A stretch of DNA of 64,000 nucleotides from Hevea brasiliensis (Eukaryota > Streptophyta > Magnoliopsida > Malpighiales > Euphorbiaceae): NCBI RefSeq assembly GCF_030052815.1, contig NC_079498.1, forward strand, positions 91,753,354 to 91,817,353, written 5' to 3'. The notes beneath the pieces are model-generated. The model had not been told where the DNA came from and did no database searches. It was given only the letters and a program-made list of their open reading frames with translations. Positions 25,179-35,918 of this stretch are shown in pieces. How positions within the stretch are numbered: the stretch's first letter is position 1; each line of letters begins with the position of its first letter. The translations under genes were made by a program, and so were the position numbers.

Positions 25179-25401
25179 ATTACACTTTGGATCTTATGTA
25201 AATTAAGGTTCAAATTATGAACAATTATTATGTTTATGTATGGATAAAAAGACTAAGGTATAATGGTTTGATATATTTTTAAATGGCAAGTCATAGGAAT
25301 GTATGTAAGTTTTATAGATTTCAGGCTTGCTATGAGTTCTGGTAGCCTTAAGCTGACATGATCCCTAGTGCAGATAATGGCCCTTAGCCTGGGTCGTTAC
25401 A
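25179..25401 (+). repeat. 5' LTR of element C, 5'-truncated
   Basis: It matches the last ~220 bp of the 3' LTR (ATTACACTTTGGATCTTATG to GGGTCGTTACA). The homology stops at 25179, four bases after the end of LTR G. A deletion removed roughly 1.9-2.0 kb of LTR, and probably the original target site. Confidence 0.85.
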
Positions 25402-25405
25402 AAGT

Positions 25406-25425
25406 TGGTATCGGAGCTCAAGGTT
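25406..25425 (+). other. Primer binding site of element C
   Basis: TGGTATCGGAGCTCAAGGTT lies four bases after the LTR end. It is the initiator-Met type site with one substitution in the core (TATCGGAGC for TATCAGAGC). Confidence 0.75.
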
Positions 25426-25651
25426 AGATGAGTGGACCTAAATGCTAGTAAAAGTATAGAAGAAAGGTGAAAGGAAGTTAATTGACCAGCACAGTTAAGA
25501 AAATACATGTCCACTAGGATTAAGTCCCTATATGCTATGTGATGAATTTATGTGCATGTTAGGTTTCATGTTATGTTTGATTGTGTGTTGTGTGTTCATG
25601 TGAATGCATATGAACTTTTTATGTGCTCAACAATTCTTGTTTGCTTTCAAA

Positions 25652-27160
25652 AATGCGATGTTCAAGATGGTTTGCTAGGTTGATTAGCGTTCCACCCGAG
25701 AATGAGGGTATGGGAGCACTATCTGCTAACCTTGTTATTAGGGAGAGAACAAGCAGAGGTGGAAGGGGGGAATCTTTGAGAGGTTCTAAAAGGTCCTTTG
25801 AAGTTAATAGGAAGACTACACAGGTACCTAAAATGTCTGTAGATGCGTAAAGGAGTTCTTATGGCTTCTCTCAACAGCATGAGAATCTCGAGCATTCGGG
25901 TGTGGGAAGGATGGGAGAAGACAGTTTTGAGGAGGGAGGAGATGAGTCAGAGTTCGTATCTCTTCCACTACTAGGATTAAAGTATGGGTTTGGATATCAA
26001 TACCTGCGATAGGGGAGTTTTGGAAACCAAGGGTTTATGGACTACCCCCAATATCCTCCTTTTATGCCCTGTCCACCTTACTTCCTACCGTATAACCCAT
26101 ATTCCATATATCTTTCACAGTAGTACCCCCAAAGTTCTTATACCACCATGGGAACTCAAAATCCCATGGAAGGAGTCATATGAGAGCAAGTACCACCACC
26201 ACCCCTTATAGCTCTAATAGTTCCTACACAAGAGACCAGGGTAAGTAGTCGAAATAAAGCAAAGATGATAGACTACTTAAAGTTGGATGCTCCTAAGTAC
26301 AAGAAAGGAGATGATCCTTTCAAGTATGTTAGGGCAGTGAAAATGATAGCCAAATGAATTGGATGCCAATGATAGTAGGGCCATTAAGAAGGCGATCTTT
26401 ACCTTAAAATGTAGAAAGGTGAAGGAATGGTACAAGTCCTATGTTGAAGATAGGGTTGATAGTATGACCTGGTCTTAGTTTGTGATAGAGTTTACAAATT
26501 AGGCTTTTTTAGAAAGCTCTAAGGAGCTAAAGGTGGTGGAGTTTGAACGGTTAAAACAAATTTCTAATATGAGTGTGGATGAGTATATGGATAAGTTTAT
26601 TGAGCTTTTACAGCATGTGAGGCAAGAGTATAATACAGATTATAAGAAGGCAAAGAGGTACACTTAGATGTTGCACTCTAGATACTCTTCATTAATTTTG
26701 GTTACAGAAACCCATAGCTTCTATTCCATAGTAGATGCTACAAGAAAGATGGAGGTTGGGGCTATTATTGGGGGAGTCTGAATTTGAAAAGTACAAAAGC
26801 CAAGCAATCTACAATTCCTAAGGCTATAGATGCAAGGAGGTTTGATCACCTAACCTAGACTATTTCTTCCTTTAGAACTAAGAAAGATAAAGAAGGAAAG
26901 TTTGGAAAGAAGCAAAAGAAGAATAAGTTCTGGAACAGAATCAAGTCAGGCTTTAAAATAGGAGGTAGCTCTAGTTCGGGTTTGGATACCTTTGATTGTG
27001 TCAGATGTGGGAAGCCTCATTGAGGAGTTTGTAGGTTTGGAACATCCCAATGTTACAAGTGTGGTCAGGAATGACACATGTCTAGGGAGTGTCCTAACAT
27101 GGAAAGGGTGGCTTCACAACAATAGACTGGGCTAGGCAGTATGGCTCAATTGGCAGTGAG
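25652..27160 (+). pseudogene. Element C gag, decayed
   Basis: The first ATG in a sensible position is at 25652 (MRCSRWFARLIS). The capsid-like core follows around 26270-26690, with YKKGDDPFKYVRAVKM and, further on, NMSVDEYMDKFIELLQHV, both typical of Tekay-type gag. A zinc knuckle region near 26998-27097 reads CYKCGQE, a stop, then HMSREC. The stop (TGA) replaces the usual Gly codon. Several other stops and frame changes break the reading frame, and no continuous gag survives. Confidence 0.75.
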
Positions 27161-27329
27161 ACAGACTTAAGTGGGTCCCTCATCAAGAAGGGGATAGGGT
27201 AGAGGGTAAGGTTCTTTTTCCTCTACAGCAAGCTCTCAAGGAAAGGGTTTAACAGCATTGGCATGGATCTTTACCATGATATAACAAGAAGCTAATACCT
27301 CCAACACTATGGTGTTAGATAACCTTTGA

Positions 27330-27660
27330 TGTGCATATTTTGATTGATCTAGGTGCATCCCATTCTTTTGTTAAGCTCGAAACAGTTTTGAGATTGGGTT
27401 TAATAGTTTTGAGTCTGCAATGTTTGTTGCTTGTCATGGGCTCAAGTGTGATCCTTTGGTGATAGAGATAATCTGTTACGCCTATCCAGTGATGGTTGAA
27501 GATAAATGTTTTCCAGTTAACCTGGTGGTCCTAGAATTGATGGATTTTGATGTCATTCTGGGGATGGATTGGCTCTAAACCAATTATGCCACCTTTAACT
27601 ATAGAAACAAGGTAATAAGGTTTAGAGGACCAGATAGGTCAGAGGTAGTTTTCTAGGGAG
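27330..27660 (+). pseudogene. Element C aspartic protease, decayed
   Basis: The active-site motif IDLGASHSFVK begins near 27343 (catalytic Asp codon 27346-27348). The downstream conserved segment FDVILGMDWL lies near 27548-27577. A stop follows directly after DWL. The enzyme would cleave the Gag-Pol polyprotein. Confidence 0.75.
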
Positions 27661-27751
27661 ATCAGACATCAGCAGTAAAGGGGATGATCTAGTGCCTGGC
27701 ACAAGCTAGTAAGATGCTCCGAAAAGGATGTTGAGGGTTTTTAGCCCATGT

Positions 27752-29140
27752 ATGAGAAGTTATGGAGAACAAAAGTGGACCAAAATCAGTTCCTATGGTA
27801 AGAGAGTTTTCATATGTGTTTCCTAAGGAACTGCCCGGTCTGGCACATGAAAGTGAGATAAGTTTTGAAATTGATCTAGTGCCTGGTACTAGACCCATAT
27901 TTAATCCTCCTTACAGAATGACTCGTGCAGGATTGAAAGAATTGAAAGAACAACTACAGGGATTAGTGGATAAGGGATTCATCAGACTAAGTACTTCTCC
28001 TTGTGGTGCTTTGATACTGTTTGTAAAGAAGAAAGATGGATCTTTGAGGCTGTGTATTGATTATAGATAGTTGAATAAGGTAACTACAATGAACAAGTAC
28101 CCTCTACCTTATATCGATGATTTATTTGATCAGCTGGCTGGAGCTAATTGTTTTTCAAAGATAGATTTGAGGTTCGGATACCACCAATTGAGAATTAAGG
28201 AGTCAGATATTCTAAAAATTGTATTTCAGACCAGACACAAGCATTATGAGTTTCTTGTGATGCCGTTTGGGTTAACAAATACCCCAGCTGCATTCATGGA
28301 TCTCATGAATAGAGTATTCAAATAGTATCTAGATCACTTTGTAATAATCTTTATTGATGATATTTTGGTGTGTTCCAGAAGTACAAAAGAGCATGCACAA
28401 CACCTAAAAATACTTCTTCAAACATTGAGAGAGCATCAGTTGTATGCTAAGTTCTCTAAGTGTGAGTTTTAACTGAAGAGTATATCCTTCTTTGGGCATA
28501 TAGTGATAAAGAATGGAATCAAAGTGGATCCTAAAAAGGTAGAAGTAGTGGCAGATTAGCCAAGGCCAACCATAGTGACAGAGATAAAGAGTTTCCTAGG
28601 TTGGCCTGCTATTATAGGAGATTTATACCTGATTTCTTCAAGATAGCTGCTCCAATGACTAGGTTAACTCAGAAGAATAAGAAGTTTGAATGGAGTGATG
28701 AATGTGAAGAGAGCTTTCAAAAGCTTAAGGAGTGCCTGATTTCAACACCAGTACTAGCTTTGCCTATAGGCAATGAAGATTTCACTATCTATTATGATGC
28801 CTCTAGAGTGTGTTTAGGATGTGTTCTCATGTAGAAAGGAAGAGTAATAGCTTAAGCTTTAAGAAAATTTAAGAAACATGAAGCTAACTATCTCACTCAT
28901 GACTTAGAAATGGCGACCATAGTTTTTGCCCTAAAGATGTGGAGACATTATCTTTATGGAGCAAAATGTGAAATCTTCACATACCACAAGAGTTTCTAAT
29001 ACATCTTCAAGCAGAAAGAGCTGAATCTCAGACAAAGAAGATGGATAGAACTACTCAGTGATTATGACTGTGCAATCCAGTACCATTTGAGAAAGGCGAA
29101 TGTTATTGTAAATGCCCTCAGCCAGAAATTATTTAGTAGT
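27752..29140 (+). pseudogene. Element C reverse transcriptase and RNase H, decayed
   Basis: RT begins with VREFSYVFPKELPGL and IDLVPGTRPI (27800-27900), then KKKDGSLRLCIDYR (28027-28068), [13 protein letters not shown] (28153-28191) and the catalytic FIDDIL with Asp codons at 28356-28361. RNase H follows (YYDASRVCLGCVL, 28791-28831; [15 protein letters not shown] near 29080-29125). Stops occur at 28068, 28323, 28470, 28557, 28832, 28852 and 28998 among others, and a frameshift lies near 28600. The two catalytic Asp residues are intact, but no functional enzyme can be made. Confidence 0.88.
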
Positions 29141-29394
29141 TTGGCACATCTTGAAGGAGTTGATGTGAGAAAGGTTGTAACTGGAGTTATCAGCTAAGGG
29201 TACCTAGATAGCTTAGATGAGGGTAACACCAGTGTACCTAAGACAAATAGTAGAGAAACGACATGAAGATCTTGAGTTGGTGAAAGTAGCGAATTTAGTA
29301 TAGAAAGGTAAGATCAGTGAGTTCCGTTTCAATGGAAAAGGAATGTTAAGGTACGGTAATAGGTTATGTGTACCAAATGACACCTAACTCAAGG

Positions 29395-30206
29395 GAGACA
29401 TTATAAAAGAAGCTCATAATACTAATTATAGTATGCACCTTGGACCCACCAAATTGTATCAAGACTTAAATAAGGTATATTAGTGGCCTTCTATGAAAAA
29501 GGAGATTGCACAGTTTGTGACTACTTGTGAGGTCTATTAAAGTGTGAAGCTAAAGCATCAGAAGTTAGTAAGAATGTTCAACCTACTACCCATTCTAGAG
29601 TGGAAATGGGAAAATGTGGCCATGGATTTTGTTGTGGGGTTACCAAACATCTCCAATAGACATGACTCGATATGGGTTATAGTGGATAGGTTAACCAAGA
29701 CTGCTCACTTTATTTCTATTGAAGCTAACTACTCAGTGGATAAGTTAGATCAGGTGTACGTGACAGAGATAATCAGGTTGCATGGAGCTCCAGTAATGAT
29801 AGTGTCCAACAAAGGACCACGGTTCACATCAAGGTTTTGTCACTATTTTTAAAATGAATTAGGCACCAAGTTAGACTTTAGCATGGCTTTTCACCCTCAA
29901 ACAGATGGATAGTCCGAAAGGACCATACAGACTTTGGAGGATATGCTGAGAATATGTGTACTTGACTTTGGAGGATCATGAAAAAAGTACCTTCCCCTAA
30001 TTGAGTTTGCATATAACAACAGCTATCACTCTAGCATGAGAATGGCACCATATGAAGCTCTATATGGGAGGAAGTGTAGGTCTCCTATGTGTTGGGAGGA
30101 AGTTAGTAAAAGAGCCTTAATGGGAATAAATTTGGTGGAAGTCACCAATCAAGCCATAACCTTAATTAGGACAAGGTTGAAAATAGTAGCTAGTAGATGG
30201 AAAAGT
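29395..30206 (+). pseudogene. Element C integrase, N-terminal and core part
   Basis: The zinc-binding region has EAHNTNYSMHLGPTKLY (29410-29460) and a single Cys of the expected Cys pair (TTCEVY). In the core, the first Asp is in ENVAMDFVVGLP (29611-29646). The second conserved Asp is replaced by Asn (SNKGPRF, codon 29808-29810, one G-to-A change). The Glu lies in the TIQTLEDMLR segment (29920-29952). NNSYHSSMRMAPYEALYGR and further C-terminal sequence run up to SRWKS, where LTR B3 inserts. Stops at 29535 and 29850 and others interrupt the frame. Confidence 0.88.
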
Positions 30207-33200
30207 TGTCACACCTTACCCCTCCGTAAGGCATAACATGATCCCGTAGAATACTTAATGAACTACCGAACTTCACCTACCGATAACTCATTAAGTACCC
30301 TACAAGGGATTTTAAAACAATTTTCTTACATTTTAGAAGTGGTGAGCATTTTAGTGAGAATTAAAAACCATTTATTCAAAGTTTAAATACTAGAAAAATT
30401 TTTTGTCCATTTTAATTTTGCCGCAAATTTTATAAAAATTTTGACAGAGTTCCGTTTGTAATTAGAGAAAACAGTTCTTCAAATACCTGCGAAAACACTT
30501 CCAAAAATTTTTCACAACTCCCAACCTCCAATAAATCACAATTCAACTCAATTCAAATCACTTCAAAGTAATTCCACAATCTAAATCAAAATTCATCATC
30601 TCAAAATATTTAATACTTCATTCACAAGGCATAAAACATGAAAATCATATGTACAAATATTAGTTTTACAAAAGGAAATCCAAAGTAATATTATTACAAT
30701 TTATTTACAACTGCTCAATTTACATTGATACATACAACATTTCTATATTTATATCAAAATTAACTGGGTATAAAATAATACCCGTACAAAAGACCGGTGT
30801 AGTTCCCAACTCAATAACAGCTCACTCTGCTGCTTTCTCCTTGCTCTTATTTACGACAACAAAATAAGCTATCGCTGAGTATAAAAATACTCAGTGGTGC
30901 ACAATAAAAATTTAAAATGCAATACATAAATTATTCATTGACGAAACACAATTTGAATACTTCTCAATCACATTTCACAAATATCAAAGCTCATAACAAC
31001 TCCATTTAGTCAAATAATTTATTAAACACAGTGTTGCCAAAATCATACACAACTTAAGCCATGACACAAAATTTCCGATCAATGCCGTGTTGTACACCAC
31101 GACAAAGCAATCTCAACCCCATTAATCAAAATCAATGAGGGAGGTGGCTAGCTAGCTAATGAGTACTCATCCGATCTCAACCTCAACTGGCAAGCCAGAG
31201 AGGGAGGAAAATAAACGATCTCAACCCCACAAATGGAGGAGGAATAATGTGATACTGTCATGCTAAGTGTGCACATAAAATCAATTCAAAATAATTTATT
31301 CAAACAATTTATGAGAAATCTGATCAATTTCCAAAGTCACATTTACGATTATAAAATGGCAACACAGTACATAATTAATCACAGAAGTCAAATTTTTGAG
31401 AATAAAATATTTAAACAAGTATTATTGTGCACAGACCTGACGTGAGTCGCCTTTAGGCCTTGACTCAGTCTCTCAGAGCTTCCAAGTCTTTTTCAGCTGA
31501 AACACACAATTTCACAGTGTTTCAGTACCATAACTTAGCATAAATCCAAAAATAAATTTCACTTCATTTTTACCTAGTTTTAATGTGCTAATTTCGACGT
31601 TATCGGAGTTTTTGTGTTTCGAGTTACTATTCACTACACTATTCAAGTCAAAGTGTTGACCTTTTAAGGCTTAATAGGTATGGGAACTCCAACTTCACCC
31701 ACATACCACATTTTGGTCATTAAATTTGTTGGTTTTGGTCATTTTCTCAAAGCTTAAGTCCTTTTTGCCAAATTGTCAAATTTTCAGTTTTGGTGCTCCT
31801 AGTTGCACTGTTCCATTGGTCAATCTACTCTTGGAATTTGGCAAAACTTTCTTCTTCGAAAATGTTCCTTATTGTCTTAAGTTTATTCTCATTTTTAAAT
31901 CACCCCAATTGGAGTTTTGTAGCTCAAGTTATGACCATTGGAACCAGGGCTGCCGGATGGAAAACAACCCATATTTTCTGGGCAATTTTGGTGCTGGCAG
32001 ATTTGGGTCACCAAATTGGGGTGGCCAAATGGCTTGGTTGCTGGCAGAATTTGGACTTGTGTTCTTCATGAAAGTTTTAGGTCTATATCTCATCTAACCA
32101 TTGGTAAAATTTCAGGTCAATTTGACCTGTCTAGCTCGAGTTATGACCAAATGAATAAACACTATTCATTTGATCAGTTTGTACAGTGGCAGACTGCACT
32201 TATCCAACTTTGGTCAATTTGTTCACTAGGTTTTGGTCACTTTTTAGGCATGGTTCCTAAATGAAAATTGTGTCATTTTATGTCTATTTTCATCCCCAAT
32301 TGGTGTCATATCAATTGGACTTGTAAAATTTCAGTTTTGGTCCTTCAAATTTGACTTGGTCATGCTGCCAGCAGCATGACCATACACCCTCCGAATTTAA
32401 CTTAATTTCCAACCATTCCAACATAACTCATTTGGTCACAAATGACCATTTTTCACTTCACAATAGGTCCAAGACATCATTTACTCATTTCTTACATTTT
32501 TGGTTAATAAACCCTAAGTCCCAAAACCTTAACTCACTTAATTTATTGCATTTTACTAATTCCAACCATACAAACACAATTCCTCAACTTATTCTAGCTT
32601 TCGAACATATTTTATTCAATCAAACTCATGCAATACTCACCCCTACATAAGCTGGACAAAAATTTAGTTTGGTCCTTCCCCCATATTTTTATTTCATTTC
32701 ATTAGTTTCTAAGCTCATTTCAACAACTAAATATGCATTTAAAGTAATAAATTGTAAGTTAGCACACTAACCTTTCTTAGATCTTCAAATCTCTATCTTT
32801 TGTTCTTCTTTCTTCTTGTAATCTTCTTCTTAAGTAGCAATAACAAGCTCTAGTGAGGTTTTTATGAGAGTTATTAAGGTTGAGTGAAGAAATTCAAGCT
32901 TCCTTTCCCTTAATAATGGTGGAACAAAGTGAAGGAATTGGGAGAGAGAGGTGAAGCGGCAACAATGGAAGAAGAAGAGGTTTTTATTTTTTTTTCTTTT
33001 CTTTTCTTTTATCTATTATGGCTTATGGAAGACCACAAAATCTAAATAAATAAATAAATTAATTAATTTTTATGGCATCATGCATGAGGTCATGCATGAT
33101 GTTATCACCTTTTTACTTTTTCATTTTCCTCTTTTTTTTATTTTTTTCTATTAGTTCTTTAATTTAATTCTCGATTCCAAAATTTTCTTTTCTCCAATTT

Positions 33201-33652
33201 TATTTGTGATTAGGTCAGAGTCACTCGGGGTCAATTGACCAAATTGCCCCTCGTCGGTTCATCCCGGTTTGCAAATAATTCCATATTTCTTTCGGCTCCC
33301 TGACCTAATTATTTGACTGGCTTAACAGTTCTTTTTCGTGATTTTCTCTTTTCCACTGTGTTCATAAGGGTCCTAAGGACCGCAGTGTCACATTTTACGG
33401 TTCGAAATTTGAGTTTAAAACGACTTCGCAGTCATTCCTGAGGAGGTCACCCATCGCTGTGACTCTCAGCTCGTTTAACCTCTTATGTTCTGTTTTTCTT
33501 ATTTATAGTTAACTAATTGAACATTACTAATTATTTGTGTTTATGGCTTCTCTAGTTGTCTTAAGTATGGTTCTAATCCCCTTAATTGTCCGGACCGACA
33601 CCGGTCACCGGAATAGTGAAATATACCAGGCTGTACAAATAGGGGTGTTACA
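30207..33652 (-). mobile_element. Solo LTR B3 (family B), inserted in element C integrase
   Basis: On the plus strand it starts TGTCACACCTTACCCC and ends AGGGGTGTTACA, the reverse complement of the B1/B2 ends. The target duplication AAAGT lies at 30202-30206 and 33653-33657, and the length is 3446 bp. Removing it restores the integrase frame WKSYVNLHKREVVF. Two shared modules lie at about 31860-31940 and 32060-32148. The many open frames at 31726-32650 are antisense or out-of-frame readings of the LTR. Confidence 0.93.
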
Positions 33653-34091
33653 AAAGTTATGTAAATCTCCATAAGAGAGAAGTGGTTTTTAAGAGGGAGA
33701 CATGGTGCTTTTGAAGGTATCTCCAATGAAGGGTGTAATCCAGTTTGGAAAAAGAGGCAAGCTAGCTCCAAGGTGCATTGGACTATATGAAGTGCTGCAA
33801 AGGGTTAGAAATGTGTCTTACAAGTTAGATTTACTGTCAGAAATGGAGAAAATACATCCAGTGTTCCATGTTTCTATGTTAAGGAAGTTCATGCCAGATC
33901 CAAAAAAGGTTATAAGTGAACCAGACATGGAAATTTTAGAAGATCTTTCTTATGTTGAACAACCTATCCAGATTATAGACACTCAAGTAAGGAAGCTGAG
34001 GAACAAGGAGATACCTATGGTTAAGGTGTTATGGAACTGCCACAACATGGAAGAGTGTACATGGGAAACCTGCGATTCCATGATACAATAA
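33653..34091 (+). pseudogene. Element C integrase C-terminus and chromodomain
   Basis: Integrase resumes after B3. The open stretch 33702-34091 contains HPVFHVSMLRKF, the conserved integrase C-terminal motif, then a chromodomain around residues 88-129 (IDTQVRKLRNKEIP and WNCHNMEECTWE). Chromodomains direct integration to histone-marked chromatin; in many Tekay-type copies they lack part of the aromatic cage. The frame ends CDSMIQ, stop at 34089-34091. This 129-codon piece is the longest clean segment of C, but it is severed from the rest. Confidence 0.85.
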
Positions 34092-34179
34092 TATCTCCAC
34101 CTTTTCTAGGTATATTATGTATATTATGTTTGTTATGTTTGCTTTTATGTGTTTGTTTAACATTCAAGGATGAATGTTC

Positions 34180-34220
34180 TTAAGGAAAAGAGGGGGGGGG
34201 GGGGGTGCGGAAAGGGATAA
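34180..34220 (+). other. Polypurine tract of element C with a G14 run
   Basis: TTAAGGAAAAGA is followed by 14 consecutive G (34192-34205), TGCGGAAAGGGATAA and the 3' LTR start at 34221. The purine tract has the right place, and its G run is unusually long. Confidence 0.75.
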
Positions 34221-34564
34221 TGTAATACCTGCCATTTTTTGATGTCAGAATATCTGTATGTGATAAAATATTCTAGTGAAAACTAAAACTTCACTATCTC
34301 AGGAGTGGCAGTAAAATGTGAAAGTAGGTGCATGTATGTGTGTTTAAAATATTCAAAATGTATCTAAAAATGTAAAATATTTTAAGAGTGTTGTTTTTTA
34401 AAAGTTTTAAAGTGGTTGTTTTGGGCAGAAGGAGTTTTGATAGCAAAATGACAGACTTTCGACAGCCGAAGTGCTTTTTATGATTCAAATGCCCATTTGA
34501 TCAAAACCTACTATGGCAGCCGAAAGTTCAACTTTCGGCAGCCAAAAGTCCCTTAATAGAGAGG

Positions 34565-34572
34565 CTATAAAA
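34565..34572 (+). promoter_or_regulatory. Probable TATA box of LTR C
   Basis: TATAAAAG sits 345 bp into the LTR, right after the first cluster of palindromes. The same arrangement is at 44123-44130 in the C-family solo LTR. Confidence 0.55.
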
Positions 34573-35918
34573 GGGAACTCGACTTATTTCCTGCTCAAAC
34601 ACTTGGGTTTTCTTTATTTCCTTTCTCTTTTAACTTTAGGGCATACAAAGAGTTCTTTGAAGAGATTCCTTTGAGTTTTTGAAGATCCGGAGGTGGATTC
34701 TTCCATTTAGAAGTGTGGAAGAGTAGATTCAAGTTTTAAAATTTTGGTTCTCTCACCTCTAAGCTCTAAGAAAAGAGTTAGCCTTCTTTTCTTCTTGATC
34801 TATAGATAGATCTAAGAGAGAGTTGATGAGGAATTAGATTTCTAAAGCTTTAATTTCATGAAAAGCTATTTTAAGTTAAGTTTTTGATGAAGTTTATGCA
34901 TATGGGTTTGGGAGAAACCTAAGATTTGAGTTTTGATGAATGTATGTGGGTATTAAGCATGTTTTCTAGTGGTTTTAGGCCCTAAAGATGTGTCTATATG
35001 ATGGGATTGTGTTTTGAAGCTTTGAAATGAGCTTGGGGGTTAATGGGAGAAGGGATCTATAGGTTTTTGACTTGGGAATTCTGGAAATTCCTAGGTTTCG
35101 CTACCAAAAGCCAGAGGTTCGACAGTCGAAGCTTGCATTTTCTCAGAAAATCTAAAATTTTTTTAGGTTTGGTAGCTGAAGTCTAAGAGTTTGATAGCTG
35201 CAGTGGCTACTACCCAAAATTAGGTACCTGATGTTCCAAGGTTCGACTACTGAAGTCCAAGATCTAACAGCCAAACTTGGTTTTGCCCACTTATTTTCTC
35301 CTTTGATTTCAAGGTTTCAAAACCTAATTTCATGGTTCCTAAGGGCCTAAAATAGGATGTTTATGTTATGTATATAGTTTTAGACCTTGTATAATAATAT
35401 AGGGTTTGATTTTATAGGATCGGGCTTGAGGGACTCTGAAGGGTATGGATATCTCCTGTTTGAGTAAAGAGGTTAATAGGCTATAAGAGGTGAATAACTC
35501 TAACCTTAATAAAATGAAAACTATTTACAAGTAATTAATGAACATCGTCATGCATTATGTCATATTTATTTAGGATGTATTTATCTAGAATACGAAGATG
35601 TTGCATAATTGCATAAATTATTGCTGGTGCATTGATGGATATTGGATGACCCATTACGCCCCCTATGTTATGTTTATGTAATGTTACGTATATTGTGCAT
35701 CCATAAGTAAATCTTAAGGGGAGATCTTGACGTTGCTCTTTAAGGGAGATCTGAAAGTTGTCCCTAGGTACATGACACAGGTTATGTTTAAAAGGAAAGT
35801 TTGGAGAGTTATTGGTGATAATGTCCATCTTACATGAAATGTTTGTGATGTGAAAATCCAAGTGAATGATTCATTGCACATATATGAATGAATGATAAAG
35901 TTAATGATAGTTAGTTAT

